From: Maylandia zebra
Lineage: Eukaryota; Chordata; Actinopteri; Cichliformes; Cichlidae
Direction of reading: 5' to 3'
DNA: 64,000 nt
Assembly (NCBI RefSeq): GCF_041146795.1
Contig: NC_135177.1
Location: forward strand, 2,399,560 to 2,463,559
Of this stretch, positions 1-9,873 are shown piece after piece; the stretch's first letter is position 1, and every line of letters begins with the position of its first letter. A program made the translations under genes and the position numbers. Below the pieces are notes generated by a model. It searched no databases. It was not told the origin of the DNA and was given only the letters and a program-made list of their open reading frames with translations.

Positions 1-230
1 CCTTGGGCGAGACACTTCACCCGTTGCCTACTGGTGGTGGTCAGAGGGCCCGGTGGCGCCAGTGTCCGGCAGCCTCGCCTCTGTCAGTGCGCCCCAGGGT
101 GGCTGTGGCTACAATGTAGCTGCCATCACCAGTGTGTGAATGTGTGTGTGAAAGGATATGTAAAGCGCTTTGGGGTCCTTAGGGACGAGTAAAAGCGCTA
201 TACAAATACAGGCCATTTACCATATATTCT
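1..230 (+). mobile_element. tRNA-derived SINE (family A), 5' end cut by window start
   Basis: The text matches, with substitutions, the body and tail of two fuller copies at 60568-60880 (+) and 19238-19525 (-). Shared landmarks are CTTGGGCAAGACACTTCACC near the left, CCCAGGGNNGCTGTGGCTAC in the middle, CACCAGTGTGTGAATG, and a tail with AAAGCGCT. The tRNA-like head, with A and B boxes, lies outside the window. No coding capacity. The family name is not asserted. Confidence 0.75.
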
Positions 231-1012
231 TCTTTTCTTCTCTTAACAGCGTGCTCTTTTCACTTAGAGCAGGTTTGCATACAGTTTCGGTTGTTCTTAA
301 AGCACAATGACAATAAAGATTCTGATTCAGCCATCGTTTAGATAATGGTGAAGAAAAGAGGAACGAAGATGTTGATGACATGCAGCAGTGGGAGTGAAAA
401 GAGGAGTGGGGGATTCACCTGATGCTCTGAGCCTATATCAGAATAACAAATGACTCAGCAATTATTCACTGTGATTTCCAACATTTCTGCTCAATAGAAA
501 TGAATCTGATTTCCTTTCAAAAACAGTTACACTCTGCTCCTCTGAGCAGTAGTGATGTGCTTGGTCTGTGTGTTCTGATCATTTAGCTAACATCAGTACA
601 AAGACTTTCTTGTCAGTTTGAAGTGGTCATTTAATAGTTGTCTCGTCTATGGAGCTTGGAAAAAAACAACTGGACTTCTTTAAGTTCCTTGAAGACGTTT
701 CACCTCTCATCGAGCTTCTTCACTTCTAAAAGCAGAGGGTGCAGAGTCCTGGGTATGTAATCCCATGTGGGAGCCTTAAGAGGACCAACTATATTGATCA
801 TCCACCTTATCACATGTACCGAGGTGTGAAAAAGGGCGTGGGGTCCTTATTAGCAGAGGTTTTGGGTGAAGTTATTGTGAGACCTTATGCGACCCATTGA
901 GATCACCTGACACAAGATGTGAGGGTCAGCGTCTGTTAAGCGTCTGGGAAGGAATCTGAAACGGCTTTGTATGGCAGACAGATGGCGTCAAAGATGGCTG
1001 CTCACAGTGGAC
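231..1012. other. Gene-free flank with decayed repeats
   Basis: No exon-like reading frame was recognised. The stretch ACAATGACAATAAAGATTCT at about 304-323 resembles a LINE 3' end with an AATAAA-like signal. The stretch around 680-935 (AAGTTCCTTGAAGACGTTTC and following) resembles a widespread teleost interspersed repeat, judged from memory. A related GTTTCAnTGnGAnAAACnTTTCAtcACTC-like text occurs at about 29880-29940. The rest is unassigned. Confidence 0.4.
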
Positions 1013-1260
1013 ATCGGTGGTTCTCAAGTCAAGTGGCTTTATTGTCATTGCAACCATGTGCAGTGGTACAGTACACAGTGAAAGGAGCAACGTTCCTCTG
1101 AGACCACGCTGCTACAGACAATCAAACAGGATTACAACAAACCAAAGCAAAGAGAGTGCAACGCCAGGCAGAACCGAATAATACAGACATCACAAAAGTG
1201 CAACAACGACAGTGGGTTGTGCAAAAAGTAACTTGGTGTATGCAGGTGTGCATATGTGTG
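1013..1260 (-). repeat. LINE 3'-end-like interspersed repeat
   Basis: Read on the minus strand, the right-hand unit ends in AATGACAATAAAGCCACTTG, a typical LINE-type 3' end with an AATAAA signal. The plus-strand text (CATTGCAACCATGTGCAGTGGTACAGTACACAGTG and following) is of a kind seen repeatedly in fish genomes. No reading frame survives. The clade is not assigned. Confidence 0.45.
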
Positions 1261-1539
1261 CATGAGATTGCGCAGATAAGTGCCTCTTTCAAACCATGTG
1301 AGATGTGAACATTAAGCCTGACCGTTATCGTTTAGATGCAGATATCAATCAGCAATCACAGACGGATTCCAGCTTCTACCTTGTGACAGGAAGGTTGTCT
1401 CGGCACAACATCCGGCAGCTGACAGCAGCTGTCCTCTGTTTGAAAACAAGGTCTCCGTCTGTGTCCAGTTGGTGGCGCTAATGCGCCGTTTTGCTTGCTA
1501 AGCAACAATAGATTAGATAGAAGAAGAAAGTTTGCTCTG

Positions 1540-1658
1540 GGTCGCACAGTTGCACGTGGGACGTGATCACGCCGTGTCTGTTCACTGAGGATCAACACAG
1601 GAGAGAAGCGATTCAACTCCGCGGGCTGCGTCCATTTCAGTAGTTTACGCCAGAAACG
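1540..1658 (+). promoter_or_regulatory. fbl: fbl promoter and 5' UTR, left part of a CpG-dense block
   Basis: CpG dinucleotides become frequent from about 1540 and stay frequent through exon 1 and intron 1 to about 2330, unlike the flanking DNA. This is usual for a housekeeping gene start. The 5' UTR must lie just before the ATG at 1659. No TATA box was seen at a sensible distance. The transcription start cannot be fixed from sequence alone. Confidence 0.6.
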
Positions 1659-1668
1659 ATGAGGCCAG
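1659..1668 (+). CDS. fbl: fbl coding exon 1 (10 nt)
   Basis: ATG AGG CCA G followed by the donor GTACAG. The context AACGATGA has A at -3. It encodes M-R-P and the first base of Gly4. The vertebrate gene uses the same tiny first coding exon (MKPG in human), so this start is preferred over the in-frame ATG at 2383, which lies inside intron 1. Confidence 0.88.
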
Positions 1669-4600
1669 GTACAGTAAGACACACGTGCTTACGCTCGCTA
1701 ACGCGGGCTGATGTCTGATCGTGTATTCGGTGAGTCTGTGCAGTCAGGTACACTGCGTGGACGGCCTACACGGCCACGTTATTGTGAAAACTACCGCAGA
1801 CTTGGCTGTCTGAGCGCGTGGTTTGTTCACGGTGAGCCGTTGGTGTGTCCGCGCTGGCGGAATAAGTGCTCTGAGTTGAACACGCGCTGTGTCTCCTCGC
1901 ACGTGTCTGGGACTCCGTGGGGCCCGCACAGCGAGCTCCGTTACAACCAGAGTTACGGTTTTATTCCGCGAGGAAAAGCCAAAGTCGGGTCACGCCGGCT
2001 GAAACCCGTTCCAGCCGTTTACAGCTGTTTTCTGCTCCACGAGACGTAGCTCGCGCTAACGTTAGCCCGGTCTGTGTGTTTGCGGTTCCGTGAGAGTGTC
2101 CAAACATCACGGCCACGCGGAGCACGCCGCGAGCACGCCTGTCGTTCAAAGCCCACACAGGAGGCGGTGAGTCGAGTCTCAGCCCCGTTACTTTTATTAA
2201 GCGTGTTTCCGAGTGTGTTTGAACAGCCGCGTTGTGTGCGTGTTGTGCTGGGTCCCCCAAGTGGTCGGAGTCGGTGTTTAAATGTGGAGCGACCCGGGTT
2301 AACGATCCAAGATGGCGGCACTGGCGTAAGCAGCCACGCACTGGTTGCTAGATGTGTCTGTTTACACATATAATAACGATTCATGGTTTCAGGTTTCAGT
2401 CCTCGCATGGACAGAGGAGGAAGAGGTGGAGGAAGAGGTGGAGGCAGAGGAGGGTTTGGTGACCGCGGAGGACGAGGAGGATTCCGGGGAGGATTCCGGG
2501 GAGGAAGAGGTGAGACTGGAAACGTGCCGTTCGTATCATCACATCGTGGATGTGATCCTCAAATGCCAGGATGACGACTTGAAGCAATTAAAAGTATTTT
2601 TATTCAGGTATCTGCTAATAATATAATATTATAGGCTGTTAAGTTCAAATAGTGACAGTCTCAGAGTTCAAGCAGCTCACAAAACACTCTGTGCTCCACT
2701 TGATCACAAACAGCAGATGAAGTGTTGCTTTGTATTTGTTTCTCCAGTTACCGAGCAATCTTCAACCACCGCGTTTTAACCAGGCATTGAGCGCTCCACT
2801 CTTTCTTAACCCTTTAAGACCTTTAAGAACCACGCCCGCCAGGGCTTATCTTTATATTTGCACATGCTGTAATAGTAATAATAATAATGATAATAATGTA
2901 TTGCATTTATATAGCGCCATTTTTTGGGAGCATTTCAAGTTGTTATATATCAATACAACCGTTATAGCCCACATTTTAATGATACGTAGGCATCGAGTCC
3001 ATAGTAACTGCATAAATTGCAAAAAAGTGCAATAAACTACAAAAAAAAATCATTTGTTTTTTTACATATACTTCTATTCAGAGAAATTTAAGAGGCTTAT
3101 CCCTCAAAACTGCAAATACAAAAAAAGTTGTACAAAATAGTTTCCAACCACAGGAAATTTATTTTGATGGTCTTCATAGTTTTATTTTTGAAATACACCA
3201 ATTTTTGTACACTGCAGGAAAAACAAAAACATAATGAAATGCAAATTTGCATAAAAACCAGCATGTGCATCAAAATAAACTATTTCCAGCAGTGCAGTTT
3301 GGGGATCCCGGAAACTATTGAGAAAAGCACAGAGTCAAACATGACTTTTAAAAACACCAGTGTAGGCTTATGAGCCCCCGAAGGTAAGAAAAACTACATT
3401 TTCTGCAAAAATGACGTCACTTCTGGTTTCGGGCAGGTCATGGCGAACATGCCACAGTTCACGCTGACGTCTATTCCAATGTGGGAAGTGTTACGAACAG
3501 CTGATCGGATCAGCAAAGCGTGTTTCTGGAATATTATGTTTTTGTTGCTATAAAGCCACATGTGGAAGGAAACTGACCGAGGATGAGATGTAAGTACAAC
3601 TCCTCCGGTTTTATGTGCAAAAATGATTGCACAAGCTTACGTGGTTCCAGTTCTACGGGAATTTAAGAATAGTTACGCCAAACAGAGCGTGCCGCTCCGA
3701 CCGGCTTTGAAAGGTTAACATTACAGCTAAAGTTCTGGTCTCGGCGTCAGAGCAGTTCCACCTTCATTTATAGGTGATAATGCCTGCTAACCCACAGCAC
3801 TGTGGCTTTATTTCAGTAACTGTGAGGCTGACGTTTGCTTAGTGAAAGACTTAAGCAGCAGTGAAACGTTTCGGAGGGGGTCCTCGACTAAACGAACACG
3901 ATGGCAAAAGAAGCTCCTGAACTCTCAGCATTCATAACTGTTTGTAACAAACACAAAGTGGATTTCAGATACAAGGCCCACAGAGTTGCAACGCTTGTCC
4001 ACAGAGGTGTGTGTTGGCTCACTGATGCCCCGCAGTCTTACAGACAGCTGTGCAGCTCACATGGATTCAAACAGTGGAAAAGAAAAACGAGACCATCAGA
4101 TGGTGATGAAGAGGTCCCACCTTCAGCAAACACTGGAGGTTAAGTCTTACAATGATGTGATTGCAGCCATCCCCCCACTCTCTGTGAATGGCACTCATGA
4201 CCATTGGTCAGTGATCGAGGAGCTGACCTCCAGCCCGTTGTTCCTTCAGTGGTGCTGGTTTCAGTCATTATGTAAATGTCCTGTTTGTAAGGTTGTAGAC
4301 CTGCAGTCAGCTGACACTTGATGATGACGTTTCTCCCACTGAAAACATCCAGAAGAACAGAATCAACCTTCTAGGTTTTACCTACCTGGATGATTAAATC
4401 AAGATAAAAGTTGCCACGAAGTATACAAACAGTGAACTGACAGTCAGACCTCAGCTCGTCTGTTCTTATTCTGGGAAGAAAACATCAGTTTCCACGTAAA
4501 TATGAGCCACATGACTCGTTTCACTGTGGCCACTGGGCACGTTGTTAAAGCCATCATGGCAGTAATGTGTACCAAGCTGGGACCATCTGCTGCTGTTAGC

Positions 4601-7600
4601 AGCGCAGCCGTTAGCAGCGCAGCCGTTAGCAGCGCAGCCGTTAGCAGCGCAGCCGTTAGCAGCGCAGCCGTGGAAGGACTTGGTTGGTGAGCAGCTGCTT
4701 TGCCTTTTCAATGATTCTGTCTTTAATAAACAGTTATTTCTGTGGTAGGTGACTGGTGCTTGTCGTCATTCTGCATGAATTGTTTCAGTGTAAAGCAGGG
4801 GTGGGAGCCTTTTTCATATGATGGGCCATTATGTTTTTACATCGCCCTCCGAGGGTCATGCTGTTGTAAACACACACCTGAGGATGGAAAAAACGGAGCG
4901 AGACCCAAAAAGTCTAACTACTGGTTTGTTCTTTAAACAAAACAGTTACTTGTGTATTTAATGATCAGCAAAAGGTGTCCAGCCAACGTCCCAGTGAAGG
5001 ACAGAAATGCATCACTCTGCGACCTGCTGATCCAGGTTCTGGAACTTTCTCTTGTGCGCGGCTGTTTTTCAGGTGGAGGCTTCCAGTCCCCAGACGGTGG
5101 AGGATTTCGGGGCCGTGGTGGTGGCAGAGGAACCCCAAGAGGCAGAGGGGGTAGAGGAGGGAGGGGTGGCCGAGGTGGTTTCGGAGGAGGGAAGAAGGTC
5201 CTGATCGAGCCTCACAGACATGAAGGTGATTGTTCATATTTTAGAGGACTGAGGCATTTTCTGCACTGAAGGCTGGACTGTTTTGAGCCTCGGCTACAGT
5301 TTGTCACATTTTATTCACCTTTCAGCATTTGCCTTCATTTGGAAGCTTATTCCTGTGTGTGTGTGTGTGTGTGTGTCTCAGGAGTGTTCATCTGCAGGGG
5401 AAAGGAGGATGCCCTGGTGACAAAAAACATGGTGGTAGGAGAGTCTGTGTATGGAGAGAAGAGGATCAGTGTGGAAGTGAGTCCAGTTCAGCTGTTGCTG
5501 CTATGCCAAATATGAAAACGTGTGCTCTTCCTGCTGTTGTGACCACACTTTGAGTCGATGTTCGCTTCGGTCTTGGTAGGAAGGAGAGACTAAGATTGAA
5601 TACAGAGCCTGGAATCCGTTCCGCTCCAAGCTGGCTGCGGCCATCTTGGGAGGAGTCGACCAGATCCACATCAAGCCTGGAGCCAAGGTCATGTACCTGG
5701 GAGCTGCCTCTGGCACCACAGTGTCCCACGTTTCCGACATCGTTGGACCCGTGAGTACCGCACACTTTCTCTTTGTAGCTGCCGAACGGGCAGACCACTG
5801 CTGGCAGTAGTGTTTGACCACAGGGGACGTGACAGGAGGGGCAAAGGGATCAAACGCACAATAATTAAAACTACGATCCTCATTCCTCCATCAAAAACTG
5901 GGGAACCGGACGGTGGGAAATCCCTGTGTCATGGGATGTTCCTAAAATGAAAGAGACAAACACGGCTCACTGGAGTTTCTCTCCCAGTGGATTAAAAATG
6001 GGGACAGAATTGGGTGGAAATAAAGTCATGAGTGGGCCAATGGGCTGCATCATCAAGATTTCTAGGGTGGTGTAGATTTAACACAGGAAACAAAAGCAGC
6101 TTGCATTGACATGAGTGTGTTGTGTGACAGGAAGGGCTGGTCTATGCAGTAGAGTTTTCCCACCGGTCGGGTCGCGACCTTCTCAACGTGGCGAAAAAAC
6201 GCACCAACATCATTCCAATCATCGAAGACGCTCGGCACCCGCACAAATACAGAATGCTTGTTGGTGAGTAGTGTGATGCAGATGAGCTGGTGAAAGACGA
6301 ACAGGTTTGTTTGTAATCCTTGACACGAAGGCGAGGGGCGGCCATCGTCCCATCAGGAACCTGCACGGTGAACACATGCAGAGCATTCACGTGCCGTCTG
6401 TCCCTCTGCAGGCATGGTGGATGTGATCTTTGCTGATGTTGCCCAGCCTGACCAGACGAGGATCGTTGCTTTGAACGCTCACAACTTTTTGAAGAACGGC
6501 GGCCACTTTGTTATCTCAATCAAGGTACGCTGATAACTGCCGTAACAGGTAACGGCTCCCTGAACGCTAAACTTTGAAGGTTTTAACGTTGTCTTATGCA
6601 GAAGTTCTCCAGGCTTTCTAAAGGTCTTTCACGGTTCCTCTTCGGCCAGTGGCTGCTGACCATTTTCACACGTTTTAGCTTAGGCTTTGTTCAATCTCAA
6701 AAAACGAATGAAGACATTTTCCGAGTCAGTTATCTCGAGTTACTGACCCACAAACATGAGTAAGTTTCTCACATGGCGTGATTTCTAATAGCAAATGTTG
6801 CTAAAGCTAAAGAGAATAAAAGGGCGTCTCCTGCTTCACTACAGAATGACTGTAGACGGCTGCTAAATCAGCTTATGTGTGACTGAATCCTTGATTTGGA
6901 CTCAAACTAGTTTTAGTCGTGTGCTAGGATACTCGTGTGATGGTGAGGAATGTCTACCTGTTCAGGACTTGTTGTTGTTCGTGAGTCTGATTCCAGCTGT
7001 GCTCTTCTTCCTTAAGGCTAACTGTATAGACTCGACAGCAGCTCCAGAGGCAGTGTTTGCCTCAGAAGTGAAGAAGATGAGTGCAGAGAACATGAAACCA
7101 CAGGAACAGCTCACGCTGGAGCCCTATGAGAGAGACCACGCTGTGGTGGTGGGCATCTACAGGTAAAGCGCCCTTAATGAGGCTCTGCACCCAGATTCAC
7201 GTACACTAACATTGGTGATCAGGAGAAACGGTCACAGGAAGCTGCTTAGCAACTCACCAAGTTGGAAACCAGTGTTTCCTTTGCATGTTCACATGAAGGG
7301 TCCCTGTATGGGTTACCAGACCTGACACGCTGCCCTGAGGGCACCAGGTAAAGTATGTGAAGGCTCCCTCGCCATTTTCATCCTCCTGCTGAGATGCTAT
7401 TTCTCTTCGATTTTATTTTTATTTTTATTTTACTGTGGACAAGGAGTTTGTAAAACACACTGACGTTACAGCAGGGAGGAGTGGCGAGACACCAGCAGCT
7501 GCGTCTACAACCCCTCAGATCTCTCAGGAAGCGTAGGTGCTCCTGACCTTTGTTCACGGCGGCGGTGCTGTGGGCAGTCCACCAAATGTTCTCTGTGGGA

Positions 7601-9873
7601 AATGCTGGAACGTGTCCACACAGTCTGCTCTGCACGTCCTAAAACCCATGATGACCTCTTTTGTTTTCTTGCTGTTCAGGGCACCAGGTGAACCTTGTCT
7701 GAGATGAGTCCAGCTATGCCCACTGTGACATGATTATTTCTATCCGGTTGTTCAGTGATGACGTGACGAATCCTACTTCCGGGTCTAAAGTAGTCTGTGT
7801 TTAATATGGCTTTTGTGTTGTTAACATGTTTAATGTTTTGTATTTTCTTCTATTTAATCTCAAAAAGCTCCTAAAACAGTCAGTGATCTCTGTTGACCTC
7901 CCTCGGCTTTTATTACCGCTAATCATTTATTTAAGCTCAGTTTTTAAAACCTTAGGATGTAACTACAGCCCAGCCCATGCAACAGTATATGAATGACTAA
8001 CCTCGTATTGTGGATGGATTATCTCAGTTGTTCTCCTGGCTGAAGTTTGGTCCTTTTACAGCATCCTGCCATGCGATTACATTTGTTCCTGACCACCGAG
8101 AACACTCACGTTAACTTTTATCGAGTGGAAAAAAAGTTAGCTTGTTTATATTATGCTAACATAGCTGTGTCGCTAGCGGTCACGTAGCACATCATTATAT
8201 AGCAGCTAGCCCAACTTCAGTAACCCCACAAACGTCACTGCTATTTAGTTTTCTGTCTTCATTTATGCTGGAAGTGATAGCAGAGCTGTACGTTTTAATT
8301 TGTTTCCAAAACCCCGCAGTCAGGACATGCTATATTGTATTTAGATAGAAGCTAGCGAGCTAACTTCCTGCTAACTTCTAACTCCGTTAAATGTCATAAA
8401 TTCCGTTTTCATAGATGCCTGGATGTTAAACTCAATTGTTACACCTGGTAGAGCAGAACGCTGATCATTTTATTAAAGATGAAAGACTTTAGACAGTTTT
8501 TCAACTCTCAGTAATGCCACAGTGATGTTTGATATATGGACCTGCAGCGGAGTTTAGACCCAGACATGGCTAGTGACGTCAGACTGAACAACCGGATTAA
8601 AGAGTTGGAGGGGGACGAGTTTGTAGAGCCGTTACAAAGTGTGAGTGGAGGAGAGATGTGGGCCGAGCTTCACTGTTTGTAAAGCTTGGCCCGATCGGTG
8701 AGGATGATTTTAATCCACGTGCAGGTGTGGTTAAGGCAGTATGTCTGGGGTCACTGTTAAAGGCAGAGCTGATGTCGATGGGCAGCATTGGCAGGTAGTT
8801 TCCGCTGCCCCGCCCAGATGTTGCAGGGCGGGGTGAGGAACCACACTGATGGTGCTCCTGCCTGTAGGGGAACTGGTGTGGATGAGGGGAGGCTGGCTGC
8901 CTTTGAATACCAGCCTCTTAAAGGAAAAACAAAAACCCCGGTTGATGACAGCGGGCGGGCGACCAGCCTGTCGGTCGGGCAGCCATGGCTGCAGCTGCTG
9001 AACCTCCGGGTCAAAGGTTACATTTTCTGAAAGCTTTCTTTGAAGTGGATCCAACATAGTTGGACTGGAACAGTTGCTGAGTAACCTGTAACTGTTTATC
9101 AGAGTAACCATGTAATGTTGCTTTAGTTTTTAAAGAACACGCAGCCTAACATTACCATTGTTATCAGAAAGGCGGAGCTTATTCTGCTCAGTTGAAACTC
9201 AGTTAATCAGTTCAGTTTCCTGCCTCTGCATCAGGGCTCAGACTAAGGACTTGCACACGAGGCTTTTTAGCTCCTCAGCCTCTGTGGTTCCTGAGGACAG
9301 AGCTCTCAGCTCCTGCGCTGCGGCAGCGCCATCTGGTGGACTCCTTAAAAACAAAACCCAGCTGGCAGCAGCACAGTGGCTTTGAAGAAACAGCCTGCTG
9401 TCAGCTCCAGTCTGTAGTTTTATTTAAGGTTCATTGGAGGAGATGGAAGGAAAACCTCTCACTGCTTCCATTAAGAACTTGCTAACTTACCATTCAGAGT
9501 TCAGGTAATGAGCCACATGGATGCATAAATGTATTTACAGATATGTGTCTGTGTTTGGAACCAGATCAAGCTGCAGCCGAACTGCTCAAAGAATCGTTTC
9601 TGACCTTTTCTGGCTTTTACTGTAAGTGCAGAGGCTCGCTGAAGGCAACATGAGAACCACATGACTACAGTCACCAGATCATGAACCACTTAAACACCTC
9701 AGCCATCTTACTAAGGACCCCCCTCCCATATTGATTTTCATTGAATTTGTCAGACACAGACCTGCACCAAAAACACTGCATGTGTCTGTAAACATAGTAC
9801 CTGCTGTGTGTATCTGTGGTAACCGTGCATTTTCTTTTTTGTTCTCAGACCTCCACCAAAACAGAAGAAATGA
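1659..9873 (+). CDS. fbl: Fibrillarin, rRNA/snoRNP 2'-O-methyltransferase (nine coding exons)
   Basis: Joined coding exons are 1659-1668, 2393-2509, 5073-5225, 5382-5476, 5580-5750, 6131-6263, 6412-6524, 7017-7162 and 9849-9873. They total 963 nt and give 320 residues; the human protein is 321. All junctions are GT-AG and phases agree. Residues 1-84 form a Gly/Arg-rich (GAR) domain with many RGG units. A short linker leads to [12 protein letters not shown] (84-94) and then the methyltransferase fold. The SAM-binding loop GAASGTT is at 166-172, and the acidic strand [13 protein letters not shown] is at 229-241. The C-terminus is RPPPKQKK. Fibrillarin is the catalytic subunit of box C/D snoRNPs. 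With NOP56, NOP58 and SNU13 it methylates ribose 2'-OH in pre-rRNA in the nucleolus; methylation of a histone H2A glutamine has also been reported. The start is chosen because ATG-AGG-CCA-G in exon 1 restores the conserved MxPGFSPR start across the splice. Confidence 0.96.
2393..2509 (+). CDS. fbl: fbl coding exon 2 (GAR domain, first half)
   Basis: The acceptor TTTCAG ends at 2392 and the donor GTGAGA begins at 2510. It encodes the end of Gly4 to the first base of Gly43, starting [16 protein letters not shown]. Phase 1 at both ends, so the exon is symmetric and could be skipped without a frameshift. Confidence 0.93.
2810..3714. mobile_element. Putative piggyBac-like non-autonomous element in fbl intron 2
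   Basis: The block is flanked on both sides by TTAA (2806-2809 and 3715-3718). Its ends are imperfect inverted repeats: CCCTTTAAGACC on the left against CCTTTCAAAGCC, the reverse complement of the right end. A TTAA target duplication and C-run termini are typical of piggyBac-type elements. Inside, 2866-2925 looks like a reversed SINE family A tail with an AAT microsatellite, suggesting nesting. No transposase frame is present. Confidence 0.5.
4595..4669 (+). repeat. Five perfect copies of a 15-bp tandem repeat
   Basis: GTTAGCAGCGCAGCC is repeated five times without mismatch inside fbl intron 2. The unit length is a multiple of three, so both strands stay open (Ala/Ser- or Ala/Asn/Gly/Cys-rich), but the location is intronic. 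Confidence 0.95.
5073..5225 (+). CDS. fbl: fbl coding exon 3 (GAR domain, second half)
   Basis: The acceptor TTTTTCAG ends at 5072 and the donor GTGATT begins at 5226. It encodes residues 43-94, with repeated RGG and GRGG units ending in [12 protein letters not shown], the conserved entry to the methyltransferase core. Phase 1 at both ends, so this exon is also symmetric. Confidence 0.95.
5354..5376 (+). repeat. (GT)n microsatellite next to the exon 4 acceptor
   Basis: An uninterrupted GT run ends a few bases before the TCTCAG acceptor of fbl exon 4 at 5381, so it stands in for the usual pyrimidine tract. Confidence 0.9.
5382..5476 (+). CDS. fbl: fbl coding exon 4
   Basis: The acceptor TCTCAG ends at 5381 and the donor GTGAGT begins at 5477. 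It encodes residues 94-125, beginning [15 protein letters not shown] and ending GEKRISVE. The human protein has the same segment with few changes. It enters in phase 1 and leaves in phase 0. Confidence 0.95.
5580..5750 (+). CDS. fbl: fbl coding exon 5 (SAM-binding loop)
   Basis: The acceptor TTGGTAG ends at 5579 and the donor GTGAGT begins at 5751. It encodes residues 126-182: [20 protein letters not shown], then the nucleotide-binding motif [12 protein letters not shown] (164-175) and SDIVGP. This is the most conserved part of the protein. Confidence 0.96.
6131..6263 (+). CDS. fbl: fbl coding exon 6
   Basis: The acceptor GTGACAG ends at 6130 and the donor GTGAGT begins at 6264. It encodes residues 183-227, including [14 protein letters not shown] and [15 protein letters not shown], the ligand-binding strand and following helix of the methyltransferase fold. 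Confidence 0.95.
6412..6524 (+). CDS. fbl: fbl coding exon 7
   Basis: The acceptor CTCTGCAG ends at 6411 and the donor GTACGC begins at 6525. It encodes residues 227-264, including [17 protein letters not shown] and GGHFVISIK, the conserved Asp-rich strand and core strand. Confidence 0.95.
7017..7162 (+). CDS. fbl: fbl coding exon 8
   Basis: The acceptor CTTAAG ends at 7016 and the donor GTAAAG begins at 7163. It encodes residues 265 to the first two bases of Arg313: [20 protein letters not shown] through [19 protein letters not shown]. It leaves in phase 2, so the next exon must begin with a base completing AGN. Confidence 0.95.
7680..7707 (+). other. fbl: Possible alternative or decoy last exon of fbl
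   Basis: A good acceptor (TTGCTGTTCAG, ending 7679) is in the right phase to follow exon 8. It would give the C-terminus R-APGEPCLR and stop at 7705-7707. This does not match the conserved RPPPK tail, which is found perfectly at 9849. No AATAAA follows within about 150 bases. It is best read as a decoy or a minor isoform; the canonical exon is 9849-9873. Confidence 0.3.
7744..8595. mobile_element. Non-autonomous DNA transposon in fbl intron 8
   Basis: The left end CCGGTTGTTCAGTGATGACG and the reverse complement of the right end, CCGGTTGTTCAGTCTGACGT, match over about 23 bases with a one-base gap. Similarity resumes further in at GGGTCTAAA on both sides. The total is about 850 bp with no transposase frame. 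No clean target-site duplication was seen, so the superfamily is left open. Confidence 0.65.
9849..9873 (+). CDS. fbl: fbl coding exon 9 (last)
   Basis: The acceptor GTTCTCAG ends at 9848. The A at 9849 completes Arg313 (AG|A), followed by CCT CCA CCA AAA CAG AAG AAA TGA, giving PPPKQKK and stop. Human fibrillarin ends RPPPKVKN, so the match in phase and sequence is decisive. Confidence 0.93.

Larger units (their letters stand above)
2510..5072 (+). other. fbl: fbl intron 2 (2.6 kb)
   Basis: Phase-1 intron. It contains a TTAA-flanked DNA-transposon-like block (2810-3714) and a 15-bp tandem repeat (4595-4669). Several short open frames, such as 3901-4143 and 3986-4321, carry no recognisable domain and are not claimed as genes. 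No box C/D or H/ACA snoRNA with paired boxes was found. Confidence 0.7.
7163..9848 (+). other. fbl: fbl intron 8 (2.7 kb)
   Basis: It holds a decoy last exon (7680-7707) and a DNA transposon-like block (7744-8595). The remainder, 8596-9848, has short open frames on both strands without a recognisable domain. No other repeat was identified in it. Confidence 0.65.

Noticed and set aside
1669..9848. Possible box C/D snoRNAs in fbl introns (for example GTGATGA near 7755)
   Set aside because: No paired D box with flanking complementary stem at a suitable distance. The GTGATGA near 7755 lies in a transposon end.
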